64,000 bases of DNA, taken from NCBI GenBank assembly GCA_016931225.1, contig JAFGFE010000027.1:1-64000 (forward strand), written 5' to 3'. Made by a program: the position numbers and the translations under genes. The notes below the pieces were generated by a model. That model did no database searches. It was not told the DNA's origin and worked only from the letters and a program-made list of their open reading frames with translations. Of the stretch, positions 50,137 through 58,223 are shown piece by piece. This DNA is from Candidatus Zymogenaceae bacterium (GTDB lineage Bacteria > Desulfobacterota > Zymogenia > Zymogenales > Zymogenaceae). Every line of letters starts with the position of its first letter. Position 1 is the first letter of the stretch.

Positions 50137-50574
50137 TTAGGAAGAAATGCCTCTCTTCAATCCGAGGACCTTGAACAGCCGCCCATAGAGGCGGGTGCGC
50201 TTGGACATCCAGGATTCGAAACGGTCGATGGAAGAGGGGAACTTTTTGTAGAGCTTTTCCAGACGCTTCGCGATCAGGAATACCCGGGAAACCGTGATGA
50301 AAAGCCCCCTATGGTCCCGGCTGCTCCGAAACTTTTCAATGCGCTCCCGTATGGTGTAGTCATATGTTTTGTCACTCCACAGGGCGCTGAACTCCCTTGC
50401 GCCCGTGTTGATATTCCCACAGACCCGAGAGGCGGCGCAGTACGTCCGTTTATTTCCACTTGCGGGTTGTCCTCCCCTTCGATATGATGGATGGAGGGAA
50501 GGGGGAGGATTGCAGAACGACACACCACAGCGGATGGACCGGCCGATTTCCCCCTCGTGATGCATACCACACAC
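50137..50574 (-). CDS. Hypothetical helical protein with uncertain start
   Basis: The frame gives 145 residues, but only the last about 85 look natural: YDYTIRERIEKFRSSRD, FLIAKRLEKLYKKFPSSIDR, RLYGRLFKVLGLKRGISS. The N-terminal part is Pro/Ser/Arg-rich and overlaps the upstream region of the divergent DUF2156 gene, so translation probably begins at an internal codon. A strong minus-strand terminator directly follows the stop, supporting a real transcript. Confidence 0.45.
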   Translation of the reverse strand: MCGMHHEGEIGRSIRCGVSFCNPPPSLHPSYRRGGQPASGNKRTYCAASRVCGNINTGAREFSALWSDKTYDYTIRERIEKFRSSRDHRGLFITVSRVFLIAKRLEKLYKKFPSSIDRFESWMSKRTRLYGRLFKVLGLKRGISS

Positions 50575-50594
50575 CCGAAAAGGAGCCGCCGCAC

Positions 50595-51530
50595 ATGCCC
50601 GCGTATCCCGAGTTCAAGCCCCTGGCCCTGGATGACCGCCCGGAGATCGTGAGATACCTGGAGGCGTACCGCCCCGAGACCAGCGAGCTGACGTTTACGA
50701 ATCTCTTTATCTGGCGCCATCATTTCTGGTGGGAGTGGTCGGTGTTGGACGACCTCCTGGTGCTGGTATCCCCAAAGAGGCCGCACACGCTGCCCGGGGA
50801 TGTCGAGGGAAGCCAGGCCTTCGCGATGATGCCGGTGGGATCGGCGCCCCGGGTCGACGCCGTCCGAGAGCTGTTTCGTCACCTTGCGGATGTCCGGGGG
50901 GCGAAGGACCCCGCGATTCGCCGGGCGGACGGGCGACTTGTCGACGAGCTTTCCGGTGCGGAGGATGTCGCCGTCGAGGCCTGTCGGGAACACTTCGACT
51001 ACGTCTATCGGATCGATGATCTTGTGGCGCTTTCCGGGAAAAAGTACCATTCGAAGAAGAACTTCGTCAACCGGTTCAGGAAGGAAGGGAACTTTCGCTA
51101 CGCGCCCGTGGACGCGTCGAACATCTCCCAGTGCCGGGATCTGGTGGACTGCTGGTGTGAGGTGCGCCGGTGCGAGGACGACCTGAACCTGATGGGCGAG
51201 TGGGACGCGGTGTACGAGGCGCTGGATCACATGACGGAGCTTTCATTGATCGGCGGCGCAATTATCATCGATGATCGCGTGGCGGCGTTTTCTTTTGCAG
51301 AGCCGCTCACGAACGATACGGCGGTGACCCACGTGGAAAAGGCCGACCCGGACATGCCGGGACTCTACGCCCTCATCAACCAGCAGTTCTGCGAGCACGA
51401 GTTCGCGCACCGGGACTCCATACGCTTCATGAACCGTGAGCAGGACCTGGGCGTGGAGGGGCTTCGCCGGGCGAAGGAATCCTACCACCCGGTGAAGATG
51501 GTGGAAAAATTCGTGATCCGTCCCCGGTAG
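50595..51530 (+). CDS. DUF2156-family protein (phosphatidylglycerol lysyltransferase C-terminal type)
   Basis: 311 residues. The opening EFKPLALDDRPEIVRYLEAY, ELTFTNLFIWRHHFWWEWSV, then KYHSKKNFVNRFRKEGNF, HVEKADPDMPGLYALINQQF and EQDLGVEGLRRAKESYHPVK match the GNAT-fold DUF2156 family related to MprF catalytic domains that transfer amino acids from tRNA to lipids. It lacks the membrane flippase part. AGGAG precedes ATG 50595. Followed by a scramblase-like gene. Confidence 0.88.
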   Translation: MPAYPEFKPLALDDRPEIVRYLEAYRPETSELTFTNLFIWRHHFWWEWSVLDDLLVLVSPKRPHTLPGDVEGSQAFAMMPVGSAPRVDAVRELFRHLADVRGAKDPAIRRADGRLVDELSGAEDVAVEACREHFDYVYRIDDLVALSGKKYHSKKNFVNRFRKEGNFRYAPVDASNISQCRDLVDCWCEVRRCEDDLNLMGEWDAVYEALDHMTELSLIGGAIIIDDRVAAFSFAEPLTNDTAVTHVEKADPDMPGLYALINQQFCEHEFAHRDSIRFMNREQDLGVEGLRRAKESYHPVKMVEKFVIRPR

Positions 51531-51600
51531 GCGGTGCGTCGGCCGGTCATTCATGCCGGTCCGATGCACGCGGGCTGTGGGATGAGCGTTTCTTTTGCCT

Positions 51601-52164
51601 ATGATCCGCTTCGACGACGATCGATATATCGCACGGCGGGACGTGACGTTTCTCCGTCCCCGGGTGTATCTGAAAGACACCGGCGGAACGGTGATCGCCG
51701 CGGCCCGGGCGGATATGACCCGCCTGAGGCGGCGGATCACCGTTTATTCGGACATCGACCTCACTCGCCCGATTCTCACAATCACCGGACGGGAGATCGT
51801 CGGGTTTTGCATGAGGTACGACGTCACCGACACGGCGGCCCGCACTCCCCTTGGAAGCGTGTGCCGCCCGGGGTTTCTCTCGACGGATCGGGCCAGGTGG
51901 CGCCTGTGTGACACCGCCGGGCGGGAAGTCGCCCGTATTCGTATGACGTCGGCGGCGTCTCTTTTCTCCTCGGCGCTTTCGAGGATAGTCCCCCGAACCT
52001 GGGAGGTGGTGGATGTGTCCTCGGGCCGGGTCGCGGCGGGATTTAAAGAAAAATGGGCCGCCGGGGGAATTGAGTGCGACGTGGAGTTCTGCCCGGAAGG
52101 CGAAGGTTTTTTGGACCGGCGGTGTGTCGTGGCGGGGCTGATGCTGCTCTTGTATGTCAGGTAA
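51601..52164 (+). CDS. LURP-one/scramblase-like (tubby-fold) protein
   Basis: 187 residues starting at ATG 51601. RFDDDRYIARRDVTFLRPRV, YLKDTGGTVIAAARADMTRL, repeats of beta strands and RWRLCDTAGREVARIRM follow the LURP-one-related pattern of a 12-stranded barrel around a C-terminal hydrophobic helix (VVAGLMLLLYVR). Such proteins bind membranes or lipids. Context next to a lipid-modifying candidate suggests an envelope role. Confidence 0.7.
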   Translation: MIRFDDDRYIARRDVTFLRPRVYLKDTGGTVIAAARADMTRLRRRITVYSDIDLTRPILTITGREIVGFCMRYDVTDTAARTPLGSVCRPGFLSTDRARWRLCDTAGREVARIRMTSAASLFSSALSRIVPRTWEVVDVSSGRVAAGFKEKWAAGGIECDVEFCPEGEGFLDRRCVVAGLMLLLYVR

Positions 52165-52220
52165 AGGGGGCAGGTGAATGGTGATGGGAGGCGTCCCGCA
52201 CGTGTTCCGCACGGAATATG

Positions 52221-52250
52221 AAAACCCCCGTCCTTCGAACGGGGGTTTTT
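52221..52250. terminator. Bidirectional intrinsic terminator
   Basis: AACCCCCGT and ACGGGGGTT arms with a short loop, A tract on the left and five T on the right. Between the convergent scramblase-like and bactofilin genes. Confidence 0.92.
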
Positions 52251-52290
52251 CAATGAGACCCCGGATTCTCCGGGCGTCTGGTGTTGCGGA

Positions 52291-52785
52291 TCAGTAGTTG
52301 GAAATCGGGCCGAGATCTTCTTCCGGCTCCTCCTCATCGGGCGTCGGCTCGGGAGGAGAATAGGGCTCCGGTGATTGCTCCCGGCTCATGGTGATATTTC
52401 CCTCGAAGATAACGCCGTCGGCGATGACCAGACGGTTGGCATAGATATCCCCGTGGATCTTTCCGGTGGGGTGGACCTCCAACAGGTTTTCCGCGGCGAT
52501 ATTGCCCTTCACCGTTCCCGAGATTACCACATCCTTGGCCTTGATTTCACCCTGGAACGTGCCGGCTTCACCGATCATCAGCGTGGATGAAATATCGAGC
52601 TGTCCGTCGAAGTCACCGTCGATACCGACGCTGGCCGATCCGGTTATCTTTCCTTCCACCGTAACCCCGCTGGCGATGTAGCATTCGCAGTCACGGCGGG
52701 GGCGGATATCGTCATTCGAGCTTTTTGGTGTGTATACGGGTTCGACTTTCGGCTCCTCGTCGATCTTTTTATCGAAAAAACCCAT
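52291..52785 (-). CDS. Bactofilin
   Basis: 164 residues. The central 100 residues form the polymerising beta-helix with the bactofilin repeats: SGVTVEGKITGSASVGIDGD, FDGQLDISSTLMIGEAGTFQ, GEIKAKDVVISGTVKGNI, HGDIYANRLVIADGVIFEGN. N- and C-terminal tails are acidic and disordered. Bactofilins form filaments that shape cells or organise envelope enzymes. The gene stands alone. Confidence 0.95.
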   Translation of the reverse strand: MGFFDKKIDEEPKVEPVYTPKSSNDDIRPRRDCECYIASGVTVEGKITGSASVGIDGDFDGQLDISSTLMIGEAGTFQGEIKAKDVVISGTVKGNIAAENLLEVHPTGKIHGDIYANRLVIADGVIFEGNITMSREQSPEPYSPPEPTPDEEEPEEDLGPISNY

Positions 52786-52929
52786 GAGTTGTGTGTCCTC
52801 CTTTTATAGTAAAAACAAGATATACCAATCTCCTCATACTTGTCAAGCATTTCTTAAGGACAACGAGGATGCACACAGGCGCATCCCCTCCCTGCGGGAG
52901 GCGGGACGGCCCCCGAGGCGTACGACCCG

Positions 52930-53382
52930 TCAGAAGCGTATATTCAGATTGAGGTAATATACCTCGTCGTCGTTGTGGTTGCTGTCCGTTGCCCGGTGAA
53001 ATTCGCTGGGGCTGTCGTAAGAGGCGCCCCGTCGGTTCACTCCGGCATCCACCGAAGAGTTGGAGCTGGCGGGAACCGACAGAAGCGGGGGCATCTCGTG
53101 TCTGTTGGATATGGAGGTCGAGATATCGTCGGCGTTTCGTGTATCCGCATCCGGATGAAGCGACATCGCATCATCCGTGACCGGCTCCGGCGCACCTGTC
53201 TTCAGCCTGTCGCCCGGCGGGGTCGGTGTGTCATGGAGGGATTCATAGACGGCATCGTATTTTCCCTCCTGGGCCAAGACCAAAAGCGAACAGGCACATA
53301 CCATAAGACCGTACAGAAGCAGGGCCGTAACCGAAAAAGGCGGACCCGCCCGCCTTTTTCGAGACGGGTATGAACGTCCCAT
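52930..53382 (-). CDS. Exported hypothetical protein
   Basis: 150 residues. A signal peptide or anchor (FSVTALLLYGLMVCACSLLV) is followed by a hydrophilic, Asp/Ser/Pro-rich disordered region and ends in DDEVYYLNLNIRF, a pattern of beta-signal type in some outer-membrane proteins, but the length is far too short for a barrel. No family recognised. Confidence 0.55.
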   Translation of the reverse strand: MGRSYPSRKRRAGPPFSVTALLLYGLMVCACSLLVLAQEGKYDAVYESLHDTPTPPGDRLKTGAPEPVTDDAMSLHPDADTRNADDISTSISNRHEMPPLLSVPASSNSSVDAGVNRRGASYDSPSEFHRATDSNHNDDEVYYLNLNIRF

Positions 53383-53643
53383 GAAGCCCCCCGATTAAAA
53401 TATATAGTATAATATAGCTAAATTATATATAAAATGATACATAAGTCAACTAAAATTATTATTAAAATATGCTTATGAAGAAGGCGCGTGGGAAGCCGTC
53501 GTCGGTTCGTTCGCGATGCCCTGCGGCTCATTTTCACCGTTGACAGCATGGATGCCTCACCATACACTGATAGTGTGGGTGTATCGACGGGATTCATCCA
53601 CCGTGATGAAAAAAACCGACATACATACAGGCAAGGAGAAACC

Positions 53644-54189
53644 ATGGCTCAGACCGATGCGGGGGAACACTCCCGCCTGAAGGAATTGCGGGAAATACCC
53701 AAATCCACCCTAGGATTGATCGTGACGATACTCACGGTCGTCACGCTGCTGCTCGTGGCGGGGTTGATACTGTTATCTTTAAACGTCTCGAGCATGCGGA
53801 AGGATTCGGCCGCAGCGCTGCTGGGGACGGATGCGGACCTGGCGGCGCTCACGGAGGCCCAGGAGCGGGCCCAGCCCGGCTGGGTCAGGTCGGATTTCAC
53901 CGACGTGCAGCCCTTGGGGTGGGGATTTTTGCTCGTGGACCTGACGATGGAAGAAACTGAAGACGGGACGACGTTGAACGGCTCCGTTATCAATTCAACG
54001 GCCCTGGATCATTACAACGCGACGTTTCGGGTGGCGCTGACCGATGAATACACAGGCGAGTTCGTTCTGGATGCGCTGGAATCCGGCGCCAGTGATTCGT
54101 TTGAGGTGACGATTCCCGATACCGGGGAGCTGTCGATGCCGGGAGAGGTGAGGATTATCTATCTCGGCTCGGAGGTCGTATACTATTAA
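53644..54189 (+). CDS. Membrane-anchored FxLYD-like protein
   Basis: 181 residues from ATG 53644 with AAGGAG seven bases before it. One membrane span (LIVTILTVVTLLLVAGLILL) followed by a domain resembling FxLYD (GTTLNGSVINSTALDHYNATF, VTIPDTGELSMPGEVRIIYL). Such domains appear in bacterial envelope proteins. It faces the periplasm. Function unknown. Confidence 0.7.
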   Translation: MAQTDAGEHSRLKELREIPKSTLGLIVTILTVVTLLLVAGLILLSLNVSSMRKDSAAALLGTDADLAALTEAQERAQPGWVRSDFTDVQPLGWGFLLVDLTMEETEDGTTLNGSVINSTALDHYNATFRVALTDEYTGEFVLDALESGASDSFEVTIPDTGELSMPGEVRIIYLGSEVVYY

Positions 54190-54240
54190 GGGCGGGGGAG
54201 CCGATTTCGTTTAATTCGCCTTGGGTGATCGGGTGATGTT

Positions 54241-55062
54241 CTATCTCCCGATGACCTCACAGGCATCGATCATCCCGTAGTCGCAGGCGGTATTCAGGTC
54301 CGAAACGGCCTTGTCTTCTTTGCCCGTGCGGGAATACGCGAGGGCGCGGCAATAATACGCCAGGGCGAATTCATCATCCAGCTTGATGGCGGTTGAGAAA
54401 TCATCGATCGCCCGGTCGTATTGCTCAAGGCTGCCGTAGGCGATGCCGCGGTTGATGTAGGCCATGATTGCGTTCGATTCCAATTCGATGAAGTCCGTCA
54501 AATCTTCGATCGCCTTGTCATACTCACCCAGGTCGATATAGGTGTTGCCCCGATCATACAGCGCGTCCAGATCGTTCGGGGAGAGAGCCAGCGCCCGGGA
54601 GAAGTCATCCACGGCGTTTTCCAGGCCCCCCGAAACGGTATAGACGACACCGCGATTATACCAAATATCGGGGTCGTTCTGTTCCATGCTGAGGGCCGTT
54701 GTGTAATCCTCGATGGCCTCATCGAGCATGTTCATATTGAAGTAGGCGTTTCCCCGGTTGGCGTAGGCGGAGACGCTCTCCGGCACAAGCTCGATGTATC
54801 TGGTCAGGTCGTCCGCCGCAACGTCGTATTTCGCCAGTATCGAGTACACCATACCCCGCATCTTGTAGGCGGGTGCGTATTTTGGATCTGCCGCGATGGC
54901 AGCATCGTAGGATTCCAGCGCGCCCTTGACGTCGCCTTCCGTATACAGACGATTGCCCTGGTCGGTCAGCTCCGCGGCCGACTGGGCGAACGACGGTGTG
55001 CCTGCGGCCAGAACGATGCCGAAGAGGGCGACGATGATAAAGACGATTCGATTTTCACGCAT
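54241..55062 (-). CDS. Exported tetratricopeptide-repeat protein
   Basis: 273 residues from ATG 55062. A signal peptide (IVFIIVALFGIVLAAGTPSF) is followed by seven TPR units of 34 residues, with repeated motifs such as AYANRGNAYFNMNMLDEAIE and AYINRGIAYGSLEQYDRAID. TPR solenoids bind partner proteins in the periplasm. The longer frame to 55128 lacks a ribosome site. Confidence 0.92.
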   Translation of the reverse strand: MRENRIVFIIVALFGIVLAAGTPSFAQSAAELTDQGNRLYTEGDVKGALESYDAAIAADPKYAPAYKMRGMVYSILAKYDVAADDLTRYIELVPESVSAYANRGNAYFNMNMLDEAIEDYTTALSMEQNDPDIWYNRGVVYTVSGGLENAVDDFSRALALSPNDLDALYDRGNTYIDLGEYDKAIEDLTDFIELESNAIMAYINRGIAYGSLEQYDRAIDDFSTAIKLDDEFALAYYCRALAYSRTGKEDKAVSDLNTACDYGMIDACEVIGR

Positions 55063-55565
55063 CCCAAAGGTCCCGTATCGTTTGAGAGAAAGGCACAAAA
55101 CTATAACAGATGGGGGGTCTCCGTGCAAGGATAAAGTCTTCGGATATTCTCACAAGGAAGCGGCCCCGTGTCTGCGGGTATGCACCGGAATCGGGAATCG
55201 GAGCTTCACACAGAGGAGATATTTTGATCAATATACGGTCGATTTCCTCTACTCGGGGAAGCGTCCTATCCCGGGTGGGAGGGTGCCTTCATGTTGTTAT
55301 TGCCGTGGCCGCGGGGAGACGATATCCCATCGTAGACGGAGAGGGGAGACGGGGGATGGCGGAGGCCCGTCTTCCCACAGCCGATCGGGCCGGGTGTGCC
55401 GTCCCTTCTACGGACGCCGTTCTCATATCTGCATGTTGTTCTACCCGTTCCCGGCGAGATCCGTACACCCTCCGTATGCACCTATGGTCTACATAGACAC
55501 GCACGTGATGCCCGTATCGGAATTTGTGGGACACGGCCCGCGCCGCGTATCGGTGCGCCCCGTCG
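55063..55565. other. Intergenic region without supported genes
   Basis: Several GC-rich open frames exist, but none has a ribosome site, signal or protein-like composition; they are high in Arg and Pro as expected from random GC-rich DNA. No repeats or terminator were found. Confidence 0.5.
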
Positions 55566-56387
55566 CTACCCGCCCGACGCCCTGCTTCGTCTCGGATTCG
55601 TCCGGGAGCAGGGCACGGCGGTCTGGCACTTGCCGCAGCCTCCCGCGTGGATGTTCCCGTGGCGCGGCGGATAGTTCGTGAGCACCTCATCAAGGAGATA
55701 CTGAAGACAGAGGCCGTGATCCTTCTTCTCGGGAGTGACGGCCCCGGCGGGACAACGCTGGATGCATATCCCGCAGGCGCCGTCGTTGTCGTAGATGCAG
55801 TTCTCCATCAGGGAGACCGCCGTTCGGGGGGTGAGCGTGAGGGCGAGGTCGGTCACCACCGAGCCGAACCGCCCGGCGCATCCCTTCTCCGTGATGAAGG
55901 AGTAGGTCAGACAGAAGGTCCCCAGACCGGCGGCATAGGCGGCGTGGCGCTCCGACCAGTTGCTGGTGACCCCGAAAAGCGATTCGAACCGCTCATCGAT
56001 GATCGGCGCCACGGCGCTCCCGCCGGAGGATTCAATGTGATCCCGAAGATACCCCCGCAGGGCGTCGTTGAACACCTCCCCCCAGTACCGTGCCAGGTAC
56101 CACTCGTCGGACGGGGGACCGGGCGCCTCGTTGCTTTCGACAATCGGTTCTGAAAAGGGGAGAAAATAGCTGATGACGGTTTGGGCGGACTCCAGCCAGT
56201 CCGTCGGGAGGAAATGGTGCGGGCCGACGATCCCCTCCTGTTTATACTCGCAAAAGATCGGGTCGTCGGCGGCCGCCGCCCCCACCAGGGGATCGTCGTA
56301 TATGGGGTAGCCGCCGTTGGGGAGGCGATTTCGTGTGTCCGTTCGTACGAAATCGGTTATGACCGCGGTAAGATCATGGATATCCAT
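55566..56387 (-). CDS. Epoxyqueuosine reductase-like 4Fe-4S protein
   Basis: 273 residues from ATG 56387 with AAGGA upstream; the longer frame to 56459 is rejected. The N-terminal cobalamin-binding-type domain of QueG-related proteins (FITEKGCAGRFGSVVTDLAL) precedes a ferredoxin-like cluster (ACGICIQRCPAGAV) and a second Cys set (GGCGKCQTAVPC). This QueG-like family contains many uncharacterised Fe-S reductases in anaerobes; shorter than QueG and without the HEAT domain, so not assigned to tRNA modification. Confidence 0.8.
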   Translation of the reverse strand: MDIHDLTAVITDFVRTDTRNRLPNGGYPIYDDPLVGAAAADDPIFCEYKQEGIVGPHHFLPTDWLESAQTVISYFLPFSEPIVESNEAPGPPSDEWYLARYWGEVFNDALRGYLRDHIESSGGSAVAPIIDERFESLFGVTSNWSERHAAYAAGLGTFCLTYSFITEKGCAGRFGSVVTDLALTLTPRTAVSLMENCIYDNDGACGICIQRCPAGAVTPEKKDHGLCLQYLLDEVLTNYPPRHGNIHAGGCGKCQTAVPCSRTNPRRSRASGG

Positions 56388-56444
56388 CGGAGCGTTCCTT
56401 ATCGAAGAGATCGGTATCGGTGCCGATACGGTGTCGAAAGGCGA

Positions 56445-56470
56445 CCGCCGCCCGGACATGCGGGCGGCGG
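56445..56470 (-). terminator. GC-rich hairpin after the SCP2 gene
   Basis: CCGCCGCCCG and CGGGCGGCGG arms with a six-base loop, downstream of the minus-strand SCP2 gene. The T tract is weak, so termination efficiency is uncertain. Confidence 0.45.
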
Positions 56471-56504
56471 CGTGTGAAAACCGGCTTGGTCATCGGTCGG
56501 TGCG

Positions 56505-56942
56505 CTACTTTTTGATGACCTTGTCCTCATACCCCATTTCCTTGAGCACCTCCGGGAAGCGCTTGAAGGACGGACGCACCACAGGCAGCAGCTTCATCAT
56601 GGCGGTGATCTTTCCACCCTGTTTGACCTTCCCCTTGGCTATGGCCGCCACCGGGTTTTCGTGGCCGTGCCAGAAGCTGTGGGAAAAATCCGCCGCCTGA
56701 GAGGACCACACGTCCTCCTTGATCTCGCAGGGGCCCAGATAGTAGGTGCCGAAGCTTCCTTCTTCCTTCGGTGGATTCTTCAAATCGATGGTGATCTCGG
56801 TATCCGGGTCGGTATAGATGAACTTGATGACGATGCCGGCCTTGGCCATCTTGGGGCCGATCTTCGGGTCCTTGAGGATCTGGTCCAGGAAGTAGCCGTA
56901 TATCTCGTAGAGCTGGTCGGCGTCTTTATAGTATGTTCCCAT
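56505..56942 (-). CDS. SCP2 sterol-binding domain protein
   Basis: 145 residues consisting of a single SCP2 domain: IVIKFIYTDPDTEITIDLKN, GSFGTYYLGPCEIKEDVW and the C-terminal AIAKGKVKQGGKITAMMKLLPV. SCP2 proteins form a hydrophobic pocket for lipids or acyl-CoA. AGGAGG precedes the ATG. It follows the acyl-CoA dehydrogenase gene in the same direction, suggesting that it delivers a hydrophobic acyl substrate. Confidence 0.88.
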   Translation of the reverse strand: MGTYYKDADQLYEIYGYFLDQILKDPKIGPKMAKAGIVIKFIYTDPDTEITIDLKNPPKEEGSFGTYYLGPCEIKEDVWSSQAADFSHSFWHGHENPVAAIAKGKVKQGGKITAMMKLLPVVRPSFKRFPEVLKEMGYEDKVIKK

Positions 56943-57029
56943 AAGGCCTCCTTGTATGTGAAAATAATATACATCCCGTGAATGTGACGACGGGGCACGG
57001 AAGCCGTGCGGCTCCCGCGCTCTGTCTGA

Positions 57030-58196
57030 TTACTTTCCGGGCCGCTGGTCGAAGCGTCGGCCGAACATGAGGCTTGCCATGGTGATGCGCAGCATCTGCA
57101 CCGTTCCCCCGGCGACCCGCCAGGCGTTGGCGTCCCGGGCCATCCGCTCCACCGGGAACTCCGTGGAGTAGCCGTAGCCGCCGAAGACCTGCATGGCCAT
57201 GTTGGTGACCTCAATCGCCATCTCGTTGGCGTAGCACTTGCCCATTGCCGCTTCGTAAATTGAGGGCAATCCCCGCCCCGCCCCGGAGGCGGCCCGATAG
57301 ACCAAGAGCCGCGCCGCGTCCAGCTTCATGGCCATGTCCACTATCATGAACTGCACCGCCTGGAACTCATTGATGGGCCGCCCGAAGGCCTGGCGCTCCA
57401 TGGAATAGGCCTTTGCTGCGTCCAAGGCGCCTCCCGCGGTGCCCAGGCACATGGCGGCGTTGCCGCAGCGCTCCACGTCGAAGGTGCTCATGAGGTTTCT
57501 GAACTCACCTTCTTTCACGATCAGGTTTTTCTTGGGCACCCGGACATCCTCGAAGATGAGGTCGCACGACGGCATCCCCCGAAGGCCCATGAAGACCTCC
57601 TGCTTGCCGAAGGAAAAACCGGGGGTGTCCTTTTCCACCAGGATGCCGCCGACTCCCTTGTATCCAGGGGTGTCGCCGATGCGGCAGTAGACCATATAGT
57701 GGCTGGCGTGGCCGCCGCCGGTGATGAAGGTCTTGGTGCCGTTGAGGATGTAGTCGTCGCCGTCGTCTGTAATTTTCGTGGTGAGCGACGTCAGGTCACT
57801 CCCCGCCTCGGGCTCTGTCATGCAGACCGATACCGACGACTCCCCTGCGCAGACCTTGGGGATGATCTGTTTTTTCTGCTCTTCCGATCCGAACATATCA
57901 ATGACCCTGACCGGCCCCACGTTCGATTCGAAGACCGGGGCGGCGATCATGGGGCTGAATTTCGCCAGCTCCTCAATGGCCAGGACGGCGTTCATGACCG
58001 GCTGTCCGCCGCCGCCGTATTCCTCGGACAGGGTCATGCCCAAGAGGCCCAGATCGGCGTATTTCGGCAGGAGATCCCAGGGGAATTCTCCGGTCTCGTC
58101 GATCTTCTTCGCCAGGTCACGAAATTTTTCCCGCTCACCCATGGTGCGCAGGGTATCGATGAGCATCTGCTGCTCTTCAGTCAGGTTGAAGTCCAT
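57030..58196 (-). CDS. Acyl-CoA dehydrogenase
   Basis: 388 residues with FAD-binding motifs VCMTEPEAGSDLTSL, TFITGGGHASHYMVY and the C-terminal AMQVFGGYGYSTEFPVERM. In most family members the base Glu sits in an IYEGT motif near residue 370; here the matching segment is WRVAGGTVQML with no Glu. A Glu in FDVERCGNAAMCLG near residue 240 aligns instead with the isovaleryl-CoA dehydrogenase position, so catalysis is probably retained. Part of the acyl-CoA cluster between SCP2 and MmgE/PrpD genes. Confidence 0.92.
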   Translation of the reverse strand: MDFNLTEEQQMLIDTLRTMGEREKFRDLAKKIDETGEFPWDLLPKYADLGLLGMTLSEEYGGGGQPVMNAVLAIEELAKFSPMIAAPVFESNVGPVRVIDMFGSEEQKKQIIPKVCAGESSVSVCMTEPEAGSDLTSLTTKITDDGDDYILNGTKTFITGGGHASHYMVYCRIGDTPGYKGVGGILVEKDTPGFSFGKQEVFMGLRGMPSCDLIFEDVRVPKKNLIVKEGEFRNLMSTFDVERCGNAAMCLGTAGGALDAAKAYSMERQAFGRPINEFQAVQFMIVDMAMKLDAARLLVYRAASGAGRGLPSIYEAAMGKCYANEMAIEVTNMAMQVFGGYGYSTEFPVERMARDANAWRVAGGTVQMLRITMASLMFGRRFDQRPGK

Positions 58197-58223
58197 GTGC
58201 TGTCCTCTTCATGGTGGTTTTGT

